This document shows positions 26,666-38,062 of a DNA stretch of 64,000 bases, piece by piece. The translations under genes were made by a program, and so were the position numbers. The stretch covers positions 682,001 to 746,000 of the forward strand of contig VSJF01000005.1 in assembly GCA_009739215.1 (NCBI GenBank). The letters run 5' to 3'. The notes below the pieces were generated by a model that did no database searches, was not told the DNA's origin, and worked only from the letters and a program-made list of their open reading frames with translations. Source of the DNA: Floccularia luteovirens. Lineage: Eukaryota; Basidiomycota; Agaricomycetes; Agaricales; Squamanitaceae. Numbering within the stretch: position 1 is the first letter of the stretch; each line of letters begins with the position of its first letter.

Positions 26666-27060
26666 TACTTGTTATCGTTTATTCGTTTCTATTGTGATTA
26701 GTTCAATAAACAGTGATGATTTTTGAAACCCAAATGAGATGTGCTCGGAGGATTTTTGGAACTGATTATTTGATCACGTAATCAATCAAGGGAGTTTCAG
26801 TCCGGTCACGTGGTTATTTCCAGCCACGTGCTTGCGTGACATGTCGCCCATCATTGGGTGAATTGCACCTCCTTTTCGCTACTCGACATCGTTGTTAATA
26901 CCAATTATCAAGCCCTATGCTCTTAGACATCTTTTCTCCACTCAGATACAGCCAATGAAATACGGCCATCACACCCCATCCACCACGCATCTCAAATCAC
27001 CCGCATCTACTCGGCGTTCTATATTTAGTTTATTTTCGACGTCAATCTAATCGTTGATGC
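26666..27060. other. intergenic upstream of GPN1
   Basis: This gap contains the GPN1 promoter and leader. Two CACGTG-like words occur near 26808-26830. No coding frame is supported. Confidence 0.45.
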
Positions 27061-27520
27061 AGCTCATCCCCTAGAAAGCTGCGCTGTATTTGATTGCATA
27101 ACTGAATAGCTTACGATGATTCTGGGACGCTGCGTCTATGGTCGCTGTCTCGCAAATGGTGTCGGCCACCTGCTGTGGGTTAATAACAATCGTTACAGCA
27201 CCACCAACAAACTCTAATAAAATCATCACAACCTGTCTTGCCTGCTGGCAGGCGATTTATTCATATGACACCTTGACGGTAGACGCTAGTTATGAATTAT
27301 AACTCAGAGTTGGGTGGGAGAACTCACGAGATTCATTCCACTTAATACCAGGCGGACGTCACTATAGGGCATCAAAAGGCAAGCTTTTATGCATAAAGTG
27401 GATCGGCATACAGTCTACTGTTCTGAAGCGACCATTTATCCGACCCACGAACTCATTCATAATCGATCGCAGGTTCTGGTGCTCTTCAACATCTTGACGT
27501 GAGGGTACAGCCTGCCAAGG
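27061..27520 (-). pseudogene. TPS1: trehalose-6-phosphate synthase fragment, degenerate
   Basis: The minus strand from about 27512 reads AVPSRQDVEEHQNLR, then FVGRINGRF and MPIHFMHKSLPFDAL, which matches the middle of glucosyltransferase-20 trehalose-phosphate synthases. The frame then slips to YSDVRLVLSGMNLVS, where the family has a longer stretch around D-G-M-N-L-V. A further shifted piece reads SYE, a stop in place of Tyr, then IACQQARQVVMILLEFVGGA and INPQQVADTICETATI. Frame changes, a missing segment, an in-frame stop and the absence of N-terminal and C-terminal parts show that this is a non-functional remnant. It covers about 150 of the roughly 500 residues of the family. The functional enzyme must be encoded elsewhere. 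Confidence 0.8.
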
Positions 27521-27961
27521 AACAAAGAATTTTCAAATCAGCGAAGCATTTATGTGTTAGGAACAATTCTAATGCATACTAGTTGCAGGGAGGTTACCCC
27601 TGCAGGTTCGTAAGACACGAGGGTTGAATGGAGGGTGATAAGATAGAGTAATTGTCGTGTTCAAGTGTAGATGGTTCTTCTGATGACTTTATTAAGATGT
27701 GTCATCACGAAGGTAAGAACTAGGTATATGTACAGTATGAAGTTGATGAAGGAGAGCTTAACCATGACAGTGTCGATCCGAGATCAAAAAGGATTAACCT
27801 ATTCACGTGACATATACATGAGGCATCAGCCTGGGTTCGTTGGGAGTCAGACAAAGGGCATTTCACCCAACAATCACCACCATCTTGAAGAGGCTAGCTG
27901 AACGAGTGACATATAATTTCAATTACGACCACAACCAAACCCAAGCTTTTCGTTGGTCATT
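27521..27961. other. intergenic upstream of the SRA-YDG gene
   Basis: No gene is seen. The 76-codon frame at 27671 has no family features and lies where the promoter of the downstream plus-strand gene is expected. Confidence 0.45.
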
Positions 27962-29063
27962 ATGGCCGCAGAGAGACTGTACGTTCTCAAATATTTATAA
28001 TTTCATATCCCGCCCGAATTTCAAATGACCATAGTCGTCAACAATTCCTTCAGAATAGTAATTTTTATGACCAATCCTCTTTGAAATTGGAATCTACTTC
28101 CAAGAATCGATATGGAGATATTCCAGGAGTTCCAGTCGGAACTGTCTTTGAAAACAGGTAAGGTTCAAAGAAGTCGACTTTGATTGCTCTATGGCTCATG
28201 CTTGCGACTATAGAAAGAAGTGCTCGCAGGCGGGCATTCATGTTCCTCAGTTCGCAGGCATCTCAGGTTCCCATACGGGTGCATACTCTGTTTGCGTGTC
28301 TGGTGGTTATGAGGACGATGTTGACTGCGGAGAGACTTTGTGGGTGGTTCCCATGCCTTTTATTGATGACTCGGTTTCTGATGTGTTGACATTGCACGTG
28401 CAGCATCTACACTGGTGCAGGTACATTAATAACGTTAGAATTGCTCATTGTACTGGTTACTAAAAAGTTCCTTCTCACTAAGGCGGCCAGGAGAATGCTT
28501 TCCAAGTTTGTGTTACATTTATATCTTTTTATGTGATATGTGTGATGAACATGATTTGAATCAGGGACTCTCAGAACAAGTCAAAGATCAGACTTTTGAT
28601 CATAGAGACAATGCTGCGTTATTGGTGCGCTTGAATCCTGGGTTTGGACGAACAATCGTTTGACTGTCTTTTGTATGCTTTATGCAGAAATCTGTAGAAA
28701 CTAAGAATCCAGTCCGAGTCGTTCGTGGTCGAAATGCTGGGTCGGAATATGCTCCAGCTCAAGGGTGCGGAAAATTGTTCCGACAATTAGGCGGTAACTC
28801 ATTACGTTCAATTAGATATCGCTATGATGGGTTGTATATCGTGGAAAAAGTATGTCTCAAGATTTTCTTCCATCCGACTATACTGAATACTCTATGTAGG
28901 CTTACCAAGGAGAAGGTAAAAGCGGATTCATGGTTTGCAAGTTTGAATTTAGGGTACGTTTCTTACTCAGCTTCTTTGAGTTGTGTCAATTAATCATTGT
29001 GGTTTTCAGAGACTTGCAGGGCAGCTGCCTCTGCCTCTTAGATCAGGCGGTAGTTCTTCGTGA
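27962..29063 (+). CDS. SRA-YDG domain protein
   Basis: A compact gene with eight or so introns, rebuilt by splicing from the ATG at 27962 (MAAERL, intron, RQQFLQNSNFYDQSS). The protein is almost entirely one SRA-YDG domain. It begins RYGDIPGVPVGTVFENRKKC, continues QAGIHVPQFAGISGSHTGAY and SVCVSGGYEDDVD, then IYTGAGGQENA, VKDQTFDHRDNAALL and NPVRVVRGRN. The YDG block is YRYDGLYIVEKAYQGEGKSG with FMVCKFEFRRLAGQ, and the stop is at 29061-29063. In UHRF1, SRA domains flip and bind 5-methylcytosine in hemimethylated CpG. Plant SUVH proteins bind other methylated contexts. No RING, PHD or SET domain is present here, as in many agaricomycete single-domain SRA proteins. One exon is only 17 nt long (28408-28424). 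Confidence 0.92.
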
Positions 29064-29365
29064 ACTGATGCTGCTCTCCCGTCTTATTACTTTGTACAAT
29101 TTAGGACCACATGTAAAATAAAAATACTTTGTAAGATGCGAATGTCACCGTTTGTAACCTTGTTTTATATATCAACCCCAGATCAAGGCAAATGAAGTAT
29201 TTAATTTTGAAGAAGAATAAGTCTGACATGGTAAATCCATAAAACGGATCGGAAAACGCCGAGGGTAATATGTATTGAAACGCGACTTATTTAAGATAGA
29301 CACGTCAATATTCAATTCCCAGGGACACTCGACCAAGTTGACTGTCTAATCTGTTTAACATAACC
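29064..29365. other. intergenic, SRA-YDG to SPC1
   Basis: An AT-rich 300-bp spacer. It contains the 3' UTR of the SRA gene and the SPC1 promoter. No other feature is seen. Confidence 0.5.
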
Positions 29366-29789
29366 ATGAATGCACAAATTCATCAACTGTTGGAGGGAAA
29401 GATTGTAGGTTTACATGGAATATCTAGGGATTTTTGCTGAATTCTTTCTTGTTGCATAGGATTTCATAGGACAGAAGCATGTTGACCTGATATCGCGTAT
29501 TGTGCTTATTGCAACGACGGTGGGTTATCCTACTCGGTGCAGTATATCAGGCATTAAACTAAGGTTCTACAGATAGTTTCATTTATTGTTGGTTTTGTCA
29601 CGCAGTCGTTGAGTCTGACGTTCTATATCTTTGGAGCGTCGACGGTTGTACTGTTACTTGTGAGTAGTGATTTTGTGGTTTTGAGTAATAGTGACTGAGT
29701 GCTGCTTCAAGGTCGTTGTTCCACCGTGGCCTGTGTTTAACCGCCACCCAGTGAAGTGGCTAGCGAAAGTGAATGGGAAGAGTAGTTAG
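29366..29789 (+). CDS. SPC1: signal peptidase complex subunit 1 (SPC12 family)
   Basis: Four exons encode an 87-residue protein from the ATG at 29366: MNAQIHQLLEGKI, DFIGQKHVDLISRIVLIATT, then IVSFIVGFVTQSLSLTFYIF, then VVVPPWPVFNRHPVKWLAKV, ending NGKSS. The D-x-x-G-Q-K start, two closely spaced membrane helices, and the P-P-W-P-x-[FY]-x-[RK]-H-P-x-x-W-L block are diagnostic of SPC12/SPCS1. This is a small non-catalytic ER-membrane subunit of signal peptidase. The short loop facing the lumen and both termini in the cytosol follow the family topology. Confidence 0.93.
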
Positions 29790-30048
29790 AGTCGATAGTT
29801 TTTTGATACAAAGAGTGAATACATGATGATATTTATTACTCCGCATCGCGAGTCCCACACAGATTCCCTTTCAACTCTTCCTTTTCTGCTACGTTCATCA
29901 TTCTCAATCAAAGTCCAGTCAAGCTCTGGTCTTTGCTCTTCAATCTTTGCCTGGCTGTCCTGCTATCACCTTGCAGTCTGTCACGCTCTCTAACTTTCCA
30001 AACAATAGTCGTGTCAGTGCTCCATAACCCACATCTCTTCATTCTCGC

Positions 30049-33000
30049 ATGGCCACATATCAAACATCTCTCGCTCCTCAACTCAACCAAGTCCCTGAAG
30101 ACGCTGAAACTGGTCAATTAACTCCATCTTATGGTGGTATAATTCCAGGGCACGAGTTCGACATGTCTGTTGCGCAGCCGCGCATTACTCAACAACACCA
30201 ACAGCAACAACAACAACTACAGCCACCCCTACCGATATCCACGGCAGGCCCGCCTCAGGCTCCCATCCCACGGGCCACCCAATCACCACATCGTGCACGA
30301 CCCGTATCCATGCCTCCACAGTCCCCCACCTTTACTCCAGTGCCTTCAGGAGCCAGCTCGGCCACTCCCAGCTCGACGGAAACAAGAGAAAGGTCCAACA
30401 TGCCTCCAGATGATGTCAATCAATCAAGGAGGCATAGAGACGACCCGAAAAGCCATACTCATAGCCAATCCACCCGACCTAGCCGCTCCAACCGGATCTT
30501 GGGCGATTACACGCTGAGTAAGACGCTTGGTGCAGGGAGTATGGGCAAAGTGAAGCTAGCAACTCACAATGTCACTGGAGAGAAGGTGTGTCCAATTTTT
30601 TAAACCCATTATTATGCCGACAAGAAAGCTTCATTGGTGATCTTTTCAGCTCGCCGTTAAAATTTTACCCCGCGTATATCCTTCAGTGCCGCCGTCTACC
30701 AACGGGTCTGGCACAGATTCTGCTTCGAAGCAGGCATCCAAAGATGCGTCCAAAGAGATTCGAACACTACGCGAAGCTGCTCTGTCGATGCTTCTCTATC
30801 ATCCCTGGATCTGTGGCATGCGAGAAATGATTGTTCATCAGCATCACTATTACATGGTTTTCGAGTATGTAAATGGCGGTCAGATGTTAGACTATATCAT
30901 CAGCCACGGCCGGTTGCGCGAACGCGTCGCACGCAAGTTTGCACGTCAAATTGGAAGTGCTTTGGAATATTGTCATCTGAACAATGTAGTGCATCGAGGT
31001 CAGTGATCCATATCACCTCGTTTTGTGCCTCATCCCTTACATTCCTTCTTTAGATCTTAAAATTGAGAATATTCTTATATCTCAGACGGGAAATATCAAA
31101 ATCATCGACTTTGGGCTGTCAAATTTCTACGATCCCGTAGCCCACCTGTCCACTTTCTGCGGATCTCTGTATTTTGCAGCTCCCGAACTCCTAAATGCGA
31201 AAGTGTACACAGGTCCCGAAGTTGATGTATGGAGTTTCGGAGTAGTCCTTTATGTTTTGGTCTGTGGAAAGGTTCCATTCGATGATCAAAGTATGCCAGC
31301 TCTACACGCAAAAATCAAACGTGGTCTTGTTGAATATCCCGTCTGGCTGAGCACTGGTATGTAGAGTCACTTTTACAATTCACATCTGATATATATGTGT
31401 TTTATTTTCAGAATGCAAAAGCCTTCTCTCGAAAATGTTGGTTACCAATCCTGCAGCTCGCGCCACACTGTCTGAAGTCATGAATCATCCATGGATGGTT
31501 CGTGGTTTCTATGGCCCCCCTAACATTCATATGGTTCATCGCGAGCCTCTGCGCGCTGACGAGCTTGACAGACAAGTAATCCGTAACATGAAGGGCTTTG
31601 TTGAATTTGGATCAGAAGAGGAAATTGAGAAGAAACTTACTAGCGTTCTAGAGTCCGAGGGATATCTGCGTTCTTTGCATTACTGGGAACGTAAACGAAG
31701 CCTCGGCGGGAATACCTTCAATGGGAGTAGTTCTTCTCAGAATGGACGATGGGGGGAGTCTATGTCGAAATCAAGTCTCGCGATCTCGTTTGACAGTATG
31801 AACGGAAGTAAGAGTGAACAATCTACCCCGAAGAAATCAAGACGGTTTTCCGGATTTGACTACTACAGACGAAAACTCTTCTCGCCCGCCGCGTCTCCTC
31901 CTGGCACCCCACTTAGTCATTCCCCACCTACTTCTCGCGATCAACTTGCTCATCCCGCGTTTACAGATCCTAATCGCGAACCTCCAGACCCTACTCGTGG
32001 TTTCCATCCCTTGATCTCGATTTACTTTTTAGCACGCGAAAAGATGGAACGGGATAGAGTGTATGGTCCGGGACACTTTGCTAGCTCGCAGCTATCCATC
32101 TCAGACACTATCGCCGGTACTACTAATGCAAACAACAATGCTTCACCTCCTGTTGAGGATCATAAACAACAGTATGCGTCCACCCAGCAACCTCATTATA
32201 CGGCTCCTGCACCTGCTACCAGAGAAAAGGAAGCTTCGGTTATTACGAACGCCAGGGCCGATTACAGTATGCCATTACCTAGGCTTCCACCACCCGAGAC
32301 GTCACACTATTCGGAGAGGTCATACAACAACACGGTTTCCCCTTCCCCTACGTCACCAACCTTCCATCCCCAGCCTCGTGCGCTCGACCCTGGACTTCCT
32401 CCCCCATCACCATCTGCATCTACCCAACAAAAGCGTCAACACGTGGAAATAGAACAACAGTCACTCAACAGTAGGCGTGGCATGCCCCGCGCGCCCCCTG
32501 CTAGCACCCATCGTAGGAGTCATAGCTTGAGTCAACGACCTTCTATGTTAACCGGACGTGGATGGGGTAGCATGTTTGGTGGCGTCGAGCCAGTTAATGA
32601 GCATGGTTCTGCTTCCCCTGCTTCCCCACGCTTTTCAGAGATTCCACATGTTGGAGTGACAGAGGTGTCCCCGATTATGGAAAGAACAGCAGAATACGAG
32701 GAGGATACGGAGAGGACCATCAATGGTCACCAAGAGGATGAGAGAGAGAAGGAGAAAGAACATACCTCTTCGCCGTTTTCCACTGGAGCTACTCTGGTGA
32801 GGAAGTTTGGGAGCATGCTTGGTGGGAAGGGAGACGATGGGAGTAAGAGACACGGACAGTCTAAGCGCGGTACCATCCTTGGTGGATTATCCCCTCGTCC
32901 ATCGGTTGATATGGGAGATAGCGAGCGGGAGAAGCAACGACAAGAGAATAAGACCGATCCAGGGGCTGTAGGCGTGCAACCACCTACGATTTCTGGGAGT

Positions 33001-34270
33001 CTTAGTCAGCCTATTGGGAATGTACACCGCAGAGCGGCTACTATCTTGGATCCGCAAGGGCGTGCAACTAGACATGAGAGAAGGAGTAGTACGGGTGGTG
33101 CGTTGATGGGCGGATCACCGGGAGGGACGCTTGGACGCCATCGAAGACCGTCGACTGGGTTCAGCAGCACCAATTCACAAAAGCCATTGACCGATAGGTT
33201 ATTCCCCAAAGCGGAAATGGGTACTGACGTATCAGAGATACATGAAGATAATAACGACGAGTATGATATGGAGCATGCTATCAGTAGTGGTGGTGAGGAG
33301 ACATTTAGGGAAGAAGATGAGAGACATACGACGGAGAAGGACTTCAAGCCCTTATTTTTGAAAGGGCTTTTCAGGTTTGTGTTGCTATCTGGTGAACTCG
33401 TAGGTGTAACTCATGTGATTGTTTTCATTAGTGTTGCGACCACATCAACAAAGCCACCACCTGTTATTAAGGTGGACATTCGTCGCGTTCTCGACCGTAT
33501 GCAAGTCCAATATAGGGAGACGAAAGGTGGTTTCGAATGCATTCACATACCATCAATCGATATATCTTCCGTTGATGGAAATACTGCAAAACAACATCAC
33601 CAAACGACCGGTGCACCTGGTGAGACAGGACAAACTACTTCAGGGTTCCATCGCCCTTCCATTGTCAAGAAGGCGTCTAAACTTTCTTTCGGTGTGAAGC
33701 GCGAGAAGGGTAAAGATAGAGAGGCTGCCCTAGATAAAGAAAAGGATAAAGACAGGTTAGGAGAAACTCCCAGTCGCCCATCTGGAGCTACCACTCTTAC
33801 TGCTACACCAAGTAGTGGCTCGTCTTCTTTCTTCAATGTATCGTCAAATCACACGGTGACCGCCCAGGACCAGCACCCCGGCGGTGCTTCTTTCGGGACT
33901 GAAGGTTCTCAAATTCTACGCTCACACTCCCCCGTGTCAAAAAAAATACTCCCTCCGATTCCTCGTGACTTTGGTGCAGGAGCCGTGCCTCCTGCCCCTC
34001 GAAGCCCTAGCCCTCTACCTACAGGTGAAGTTGACCGAGATGTCTTCGAGAGCATGGGCAATAACTCGTTAAGTGTGCGGTTTGAAATCAACATAGTAAA
34101 AGTGAGCCTATACTCCCCCATTCTCTTTCAAGAGTTATTGGTCTTATTCCTTTTTTTATCATAAGGTTCCGTGGTTACCTCTACATGGAATCCAATTCCG
34201 AAGGGCAAGTGGTGATGGTTGGCAATATCAAATGTTGGCCAGGCGGGTCTTGACCGAACTGAAGTTATGA
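30049..34270 (+). CDS. KIN1: KIN1/PAR-1 (MARK-like) Ser/Thr protein kinase
   Basis: A cortical polarity and exocytosis kinase. It starts at the ATG at 30049. The N-terminus is Gln/Pro-rich ([10 protein letters not shown]). The kinase domain starts at [20 protein letters not shown], then LAVKILPR. A spliced [21 protein letters not shown] and the activation segment [19 protein letters not shown] are characteristic of Kin1/Kin2. A long Ser/Pro-rich linker spans about 31700-33440. The frame from 33340 gives [20 protein letters not shown] after a short intron, then [20 protein letters not shown]. The C-terminal KA1 membrane-binding domain is completed by a last intron (34101-34163): [20 protein letters not shown] ... 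LTELKL, with the stop at 34268. Length is about 1,300 residues. The 3' third (from 33344) is the left end of the tandem duplication, and its decayed twin lies at 41161. Confidence 0.94.
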
Positions 34271-35120
34271 TCATTATGATTTTTTATTCCTCTCTTTTTC
34301 TTTCCGTCTCACCCTACTTTACTCCTTTACGCCTAAAATAAAGTATACACTCACCCTCATCTCATCTCTTTCTCATCCCTTTCCTCCCAACCTATTCTGC
34401 ATGACAAGGTCTGTGTAATGTCCGCAATGCTTTTTCCGTCCAATGTTTCTTTTGTGTTTTCTCTCTTTCATCCTTTTTTCACCTCTTCGATTATCAAACA
34501 CTTATTTCTGGGGATTATAAACTTATCCTCCCATGTTCGTCGTGCTTTTACTCTCTTGGGTATGCTTATTATGGGTCGTTGATTTAATAGTATTGAGTAC
34601 ATGTTATGAATTCAAACAAAGAAAAGAATACCCTCATGAATTACATCCTTATTGGTTTAGTTACATAGTAGATGAGTTACTGCAGTTTGTTTTTAAAGTC
34701 GTTCTGTTGGAAGTAAATAGACATTGGAACTTGTGACTAGCGAGTCCCGAAACGGTCCGGTTCAGTGCCAGCACTTCATCAACAATGAACCGATTTTGGA
34801 AGGATTTCACCGAACACGTTTTGTATAAAAATTGGTTCATTTCGCCGAGTTACGGTGGAATTTGCAAACAAACCACGGAGACACATATCATAGTGCGGCT
34901 CTATCAGTCACTGATCGCAACGGAACTTTTTGGTTTCCAGATAATTGGTTAGGTTTCCCAGTCTTTCAACTCAATATACTCACATGGGAAAACAAAAAGT
35001 GCTAACTTCACTACTTCTTTTTCCATGCGGATATTGTAGCTTCGCTTCTTGTGACTTCGAAGGTCGATGAAGGTTCTGTGAGCAAGGGTGATACTTACGC
35101 GGAGTGGTCTTACATCACAC
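34271..35120. other. KIN1 3' flank and promoter of transporter A
   Basis: This stretch is duplicated in copy B (about 42060-42697) with substitutions and several indels. It is T-rich after the KIN1 stop. No gene is supported. Confidence 0.55.
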
Positions 35121-37424
35121 ATGGCTTCGAATTCGGAATCCACTTACCCTTACATGAGGCTGGATGATGGGGAAGAAGATCAGAGGTGCTCTTCAGCTTT
35201 CGTCCTCTAACTCATTGTACAAGTTCTTTTTGACTGACTGTCAGGAATGAAACCTAGTTTGCATAAAGATTCCAACTCGAAGCCGTACCTTGGTATGACT
35301 GGTACCCAGCTTAATATATGGGTTACTGTGGCATGTACGACGGCTATGACTTTGTTTGGTGGGTGCTTCCTCTGGTACACGTTGATTGAACTCACCTACA
35401 AATGTTGCAGGATACGACCAAGGGGTTTTTGGTGGGATCATTGTCACCCAGGATTTCTTGGATGTTATGGGGAATCCAGACCCAAACCTTCAAGGAACGA
35501 TTGTGTCCCTATATGACATTGGGTGGTGAATGGAACTCTTCAACATTATAAGGTCTGAATATCTGCTAAATGAGAATATAATGCAGCTTTTTTGGTGCCA
35601 TATCAACAATTGTTTATGGTGAGAGCACGCTTGCATACTATCAGGTTATGATGAATATACTCATTTGGTTGGTGTTCACACCATTCAAGGGGAGCATCTT
35701 GGCAGGAAGAAGACGTTTTTCTTGGGAGTGATAATTATGTCTATTGGAGCAATCCTCCAGACTTGTGCGTTTTCAGTTGCACAAATGATAGTGGCAAGGT
35801 TAATTACAGGTATGTTCGAATCGTTCTCGTGTCATCTATCTCGTTCATTTTTTTTGTTTTACGTAGGAGTTGGAAATGGGTAAGGAAGACACTTCTGGAA
35901 AAGACCATCCTTTTGATGCGTTATTTTCAAGTATGAACACTTCTACTGCACCAGTTTGGCAAAGCGAGACCTCAAAGCCTACCTGGAGAGGAAAGCTTGT
36001 TGTATTCGAAATGATGTGAGTATTCCTGCTACTCAAGTCTTAGTACAATTTTATCTTAGTTCAATTCAGTATGAATATAGCTGGTTTTTCACTCAGCAAT
36101 TGGATGACATATGGCTTCAGCTTTGTTAAGGGAAGCATATCCTGGAGATTCCCTATTGCATTCCAGCTTGTTTTCTCAGTTATTTTGCTCTCGACAATAC
36201 CTTGGCTGCCGGAAAGTCCCCGTTGGCTCCTGGCCCATGGTTATGAAGATGAGGGTGTCCGTGTCTTGGTCGCCTTGGAAGGAAATCAAGCTTCAGCAAA
36301 GGACGACATTGTCATTAGTCAGAAAGAAGAAATTCTTGAAGCTGTTAGGCTGGAGAAGGAAAATGCCCCTGCGTGGAGGGATATAATCCGTGGAAACACT
36401 GGAGATACTGGCATGATTCAAAGATTGATTTTGGGTGCTGGTATGATAGATCAAAACTTGGTAAGGAGTGTACTGAAAAGTATTCTACAAGGTACCCAAT
36501 GGATGCAACAACTCGTTGGCATCAACGTTACCAGTTACTAGTATGTGTTTTATTTATGTTCTCGAAGTATATGCTCACACCTTCGATTTATAGTTTGCCT
36601 CTTGTTCTGCAAAATTCAGTTGGGTTATCAAACAATTTGTCCCGCCTCTTAGCTGCATGCAACTCCGTTTCATATCTGTGTTTTGCATTCATCGGTCTCC
36701 TTCTCATAGACAGAGCTGGTCGAAGAAATTTAATGATGTGGGGTGCCGCAGGACAATGCGTTTGCTACATCTTCATCTCTGCCCTTCTGTCAAAGACCGA
36801 TGATCCGATAAACGGCCGAAAGTTTGGAGCAGGAGCAACTGCATTCTTCTTTTTGTACTATTTCTTCTTCGGGATTTGTTGGCAGGTAATGAAAGATATC
36901 CAATTCTGGTGGCCCATTTGCCTGACGCTGGCATTCCTTACAGGGTGTTCCGTGGCTGTACCCAACTGAAATCAATAGTTTGTCAATGCGAACCAAAGGT
37001 GCAGCGTTAGGAACTGCATCGAACTGGTATGATTTTTTCTGCTGTTTTTCGGGTGTTCATCTAACGATATTATCACAGGATATCCAACTATATCGTGGTG
37101 CAAATAACACCAACTGGTATTGCAAATCTTGGCTGGAGATTCTACCTTATCTGGGTGGTTTTCAATGCTGTCTTTGTTCCTGTAAGTTTTAGAACCCCTC
37201 GGACATAAACATACCATTAATGAAATGTCACTCAGTTGGTATGGATGGTATACCCTGAAACTGCGAACAGGACTTTGGAAGATATAGACAAGTTATATCG
37301 GGAGAACAGTTCGATGATTCTTGTTTACAAGAATAAAGAGGTTATCCAGATACCGCGACCTCAGCGTTTTATAAATGCTGATGAAGAACGTATGGCAGTG
37401 CGTACAGTAGCAGCTACTGACTAA
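35121..37424 (+). CDS. MFS sugar transporter, copy A
   Basis: A plasma-membrane sugar porter of the major facilitator superfamily, intact after splicing. The ATG at 35121 starts MASNSESTYPYMRLDDGEED. An intron ending CCTAG leads to SLHKDSNSKPYLGMTGTQLN. Family motifs follow: YDQGVFGGIIVTQDFLDVMG, GEHLGRKKTFFLG (the R-K-K loop), SETSKPTWRGKLVVFE, PWLPESPRWLLAHGYEDEGV (PESPRWL signature), QQLVGINVTSYY, LLIDRAGRRNLMMWG, VPWLYPTEINSLSMRTKGAA and MVYPETANRTLEDID (PET signature). Twelve membrane spans are expected, with about 520 residues. It is closest in style to fungal hexose/lactose permease-like porters, but the substrate is unknown. Its near-identical paralogue lies 7.6 kb downstream. Confidence 0.92.
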
Positions 37425-37589
37425 AATACTTCTAGAACTCGATATTAATAAGATGAGATGAAGCAAATTCTAAGTACCAGATCCGAGGTGCCATGTCATA
37501 TATCAAGCAAGCTGGGACATATCATCTTGAATTAACATAATTCTTAACCTGTCACTAATCGAATTATCGATTGCGGTAATTACGGTATT

Positions 37590-38062
37590 ATGTGAATACA
37601 ATTTAGGTTTGTAGTGTATTTCTAGGGGTCTTATCTCCTCGCCAAGCTCGTTTTGAATGGTTCAACAAAGCAATAACAGAGGTGGGGGTCATGCCTTCCA
37701 TGCGTTATGCAGCACCCTTAATTGGGGTCTCAGTCGAGTGATAAAATTGGGGGAAAAGATACACAGTAAATAGCATCCCATATTTATATGCGAATAAACA
37801 TACGAGGTTCTTCGGCACCTTTAACAATTAATAAGGTCATCAATCATCACTCCAGTGAACTCATCTGCTAGTGTGATAACAAATGGAGATCGTTGGAGAG
37901 CTGCTAAGCCTGCGTTGATACCTGCTACAGCACCCTGAGCAGCAGCCTCTTCGTATCCTGTTGTTCCTATGGAGAGTACGTCCGATGGAATAGCATCAGC
38001 GGATAAGATAGAAAATACCATTGATCCGCCCTGCAAGAAGAAATAGCCCCTTGGCAATGTCT
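37590..38062 (-). pseudogene. MTO1 remnant, copy A
   Basis: Homologous to the 3' part of the intact MTO1 at 45180-46378, on the same strand. About 730 bp corresponding to 45359-46086 is deleted. The last exon carries a Lys to stop change (GCATAACGC where the intact copy has GCAAAACGT). The exon encoding [20 protein letters not shown] survives at about 37875-37965. Everything upstream is lost, except a 46-bp tip of the 5' exon at 40234-40279. It cannot encode a working enzyme. Confidence 0.88.

Noticed and set aside
33419..33697. Identical 92-codon frames at 33419 and 41242 as a duplicated small gene
   Set aside because: They are out-of-frame readings of the KIN1 linker. Identity comes from the DNA duplication, not selection on this frame.
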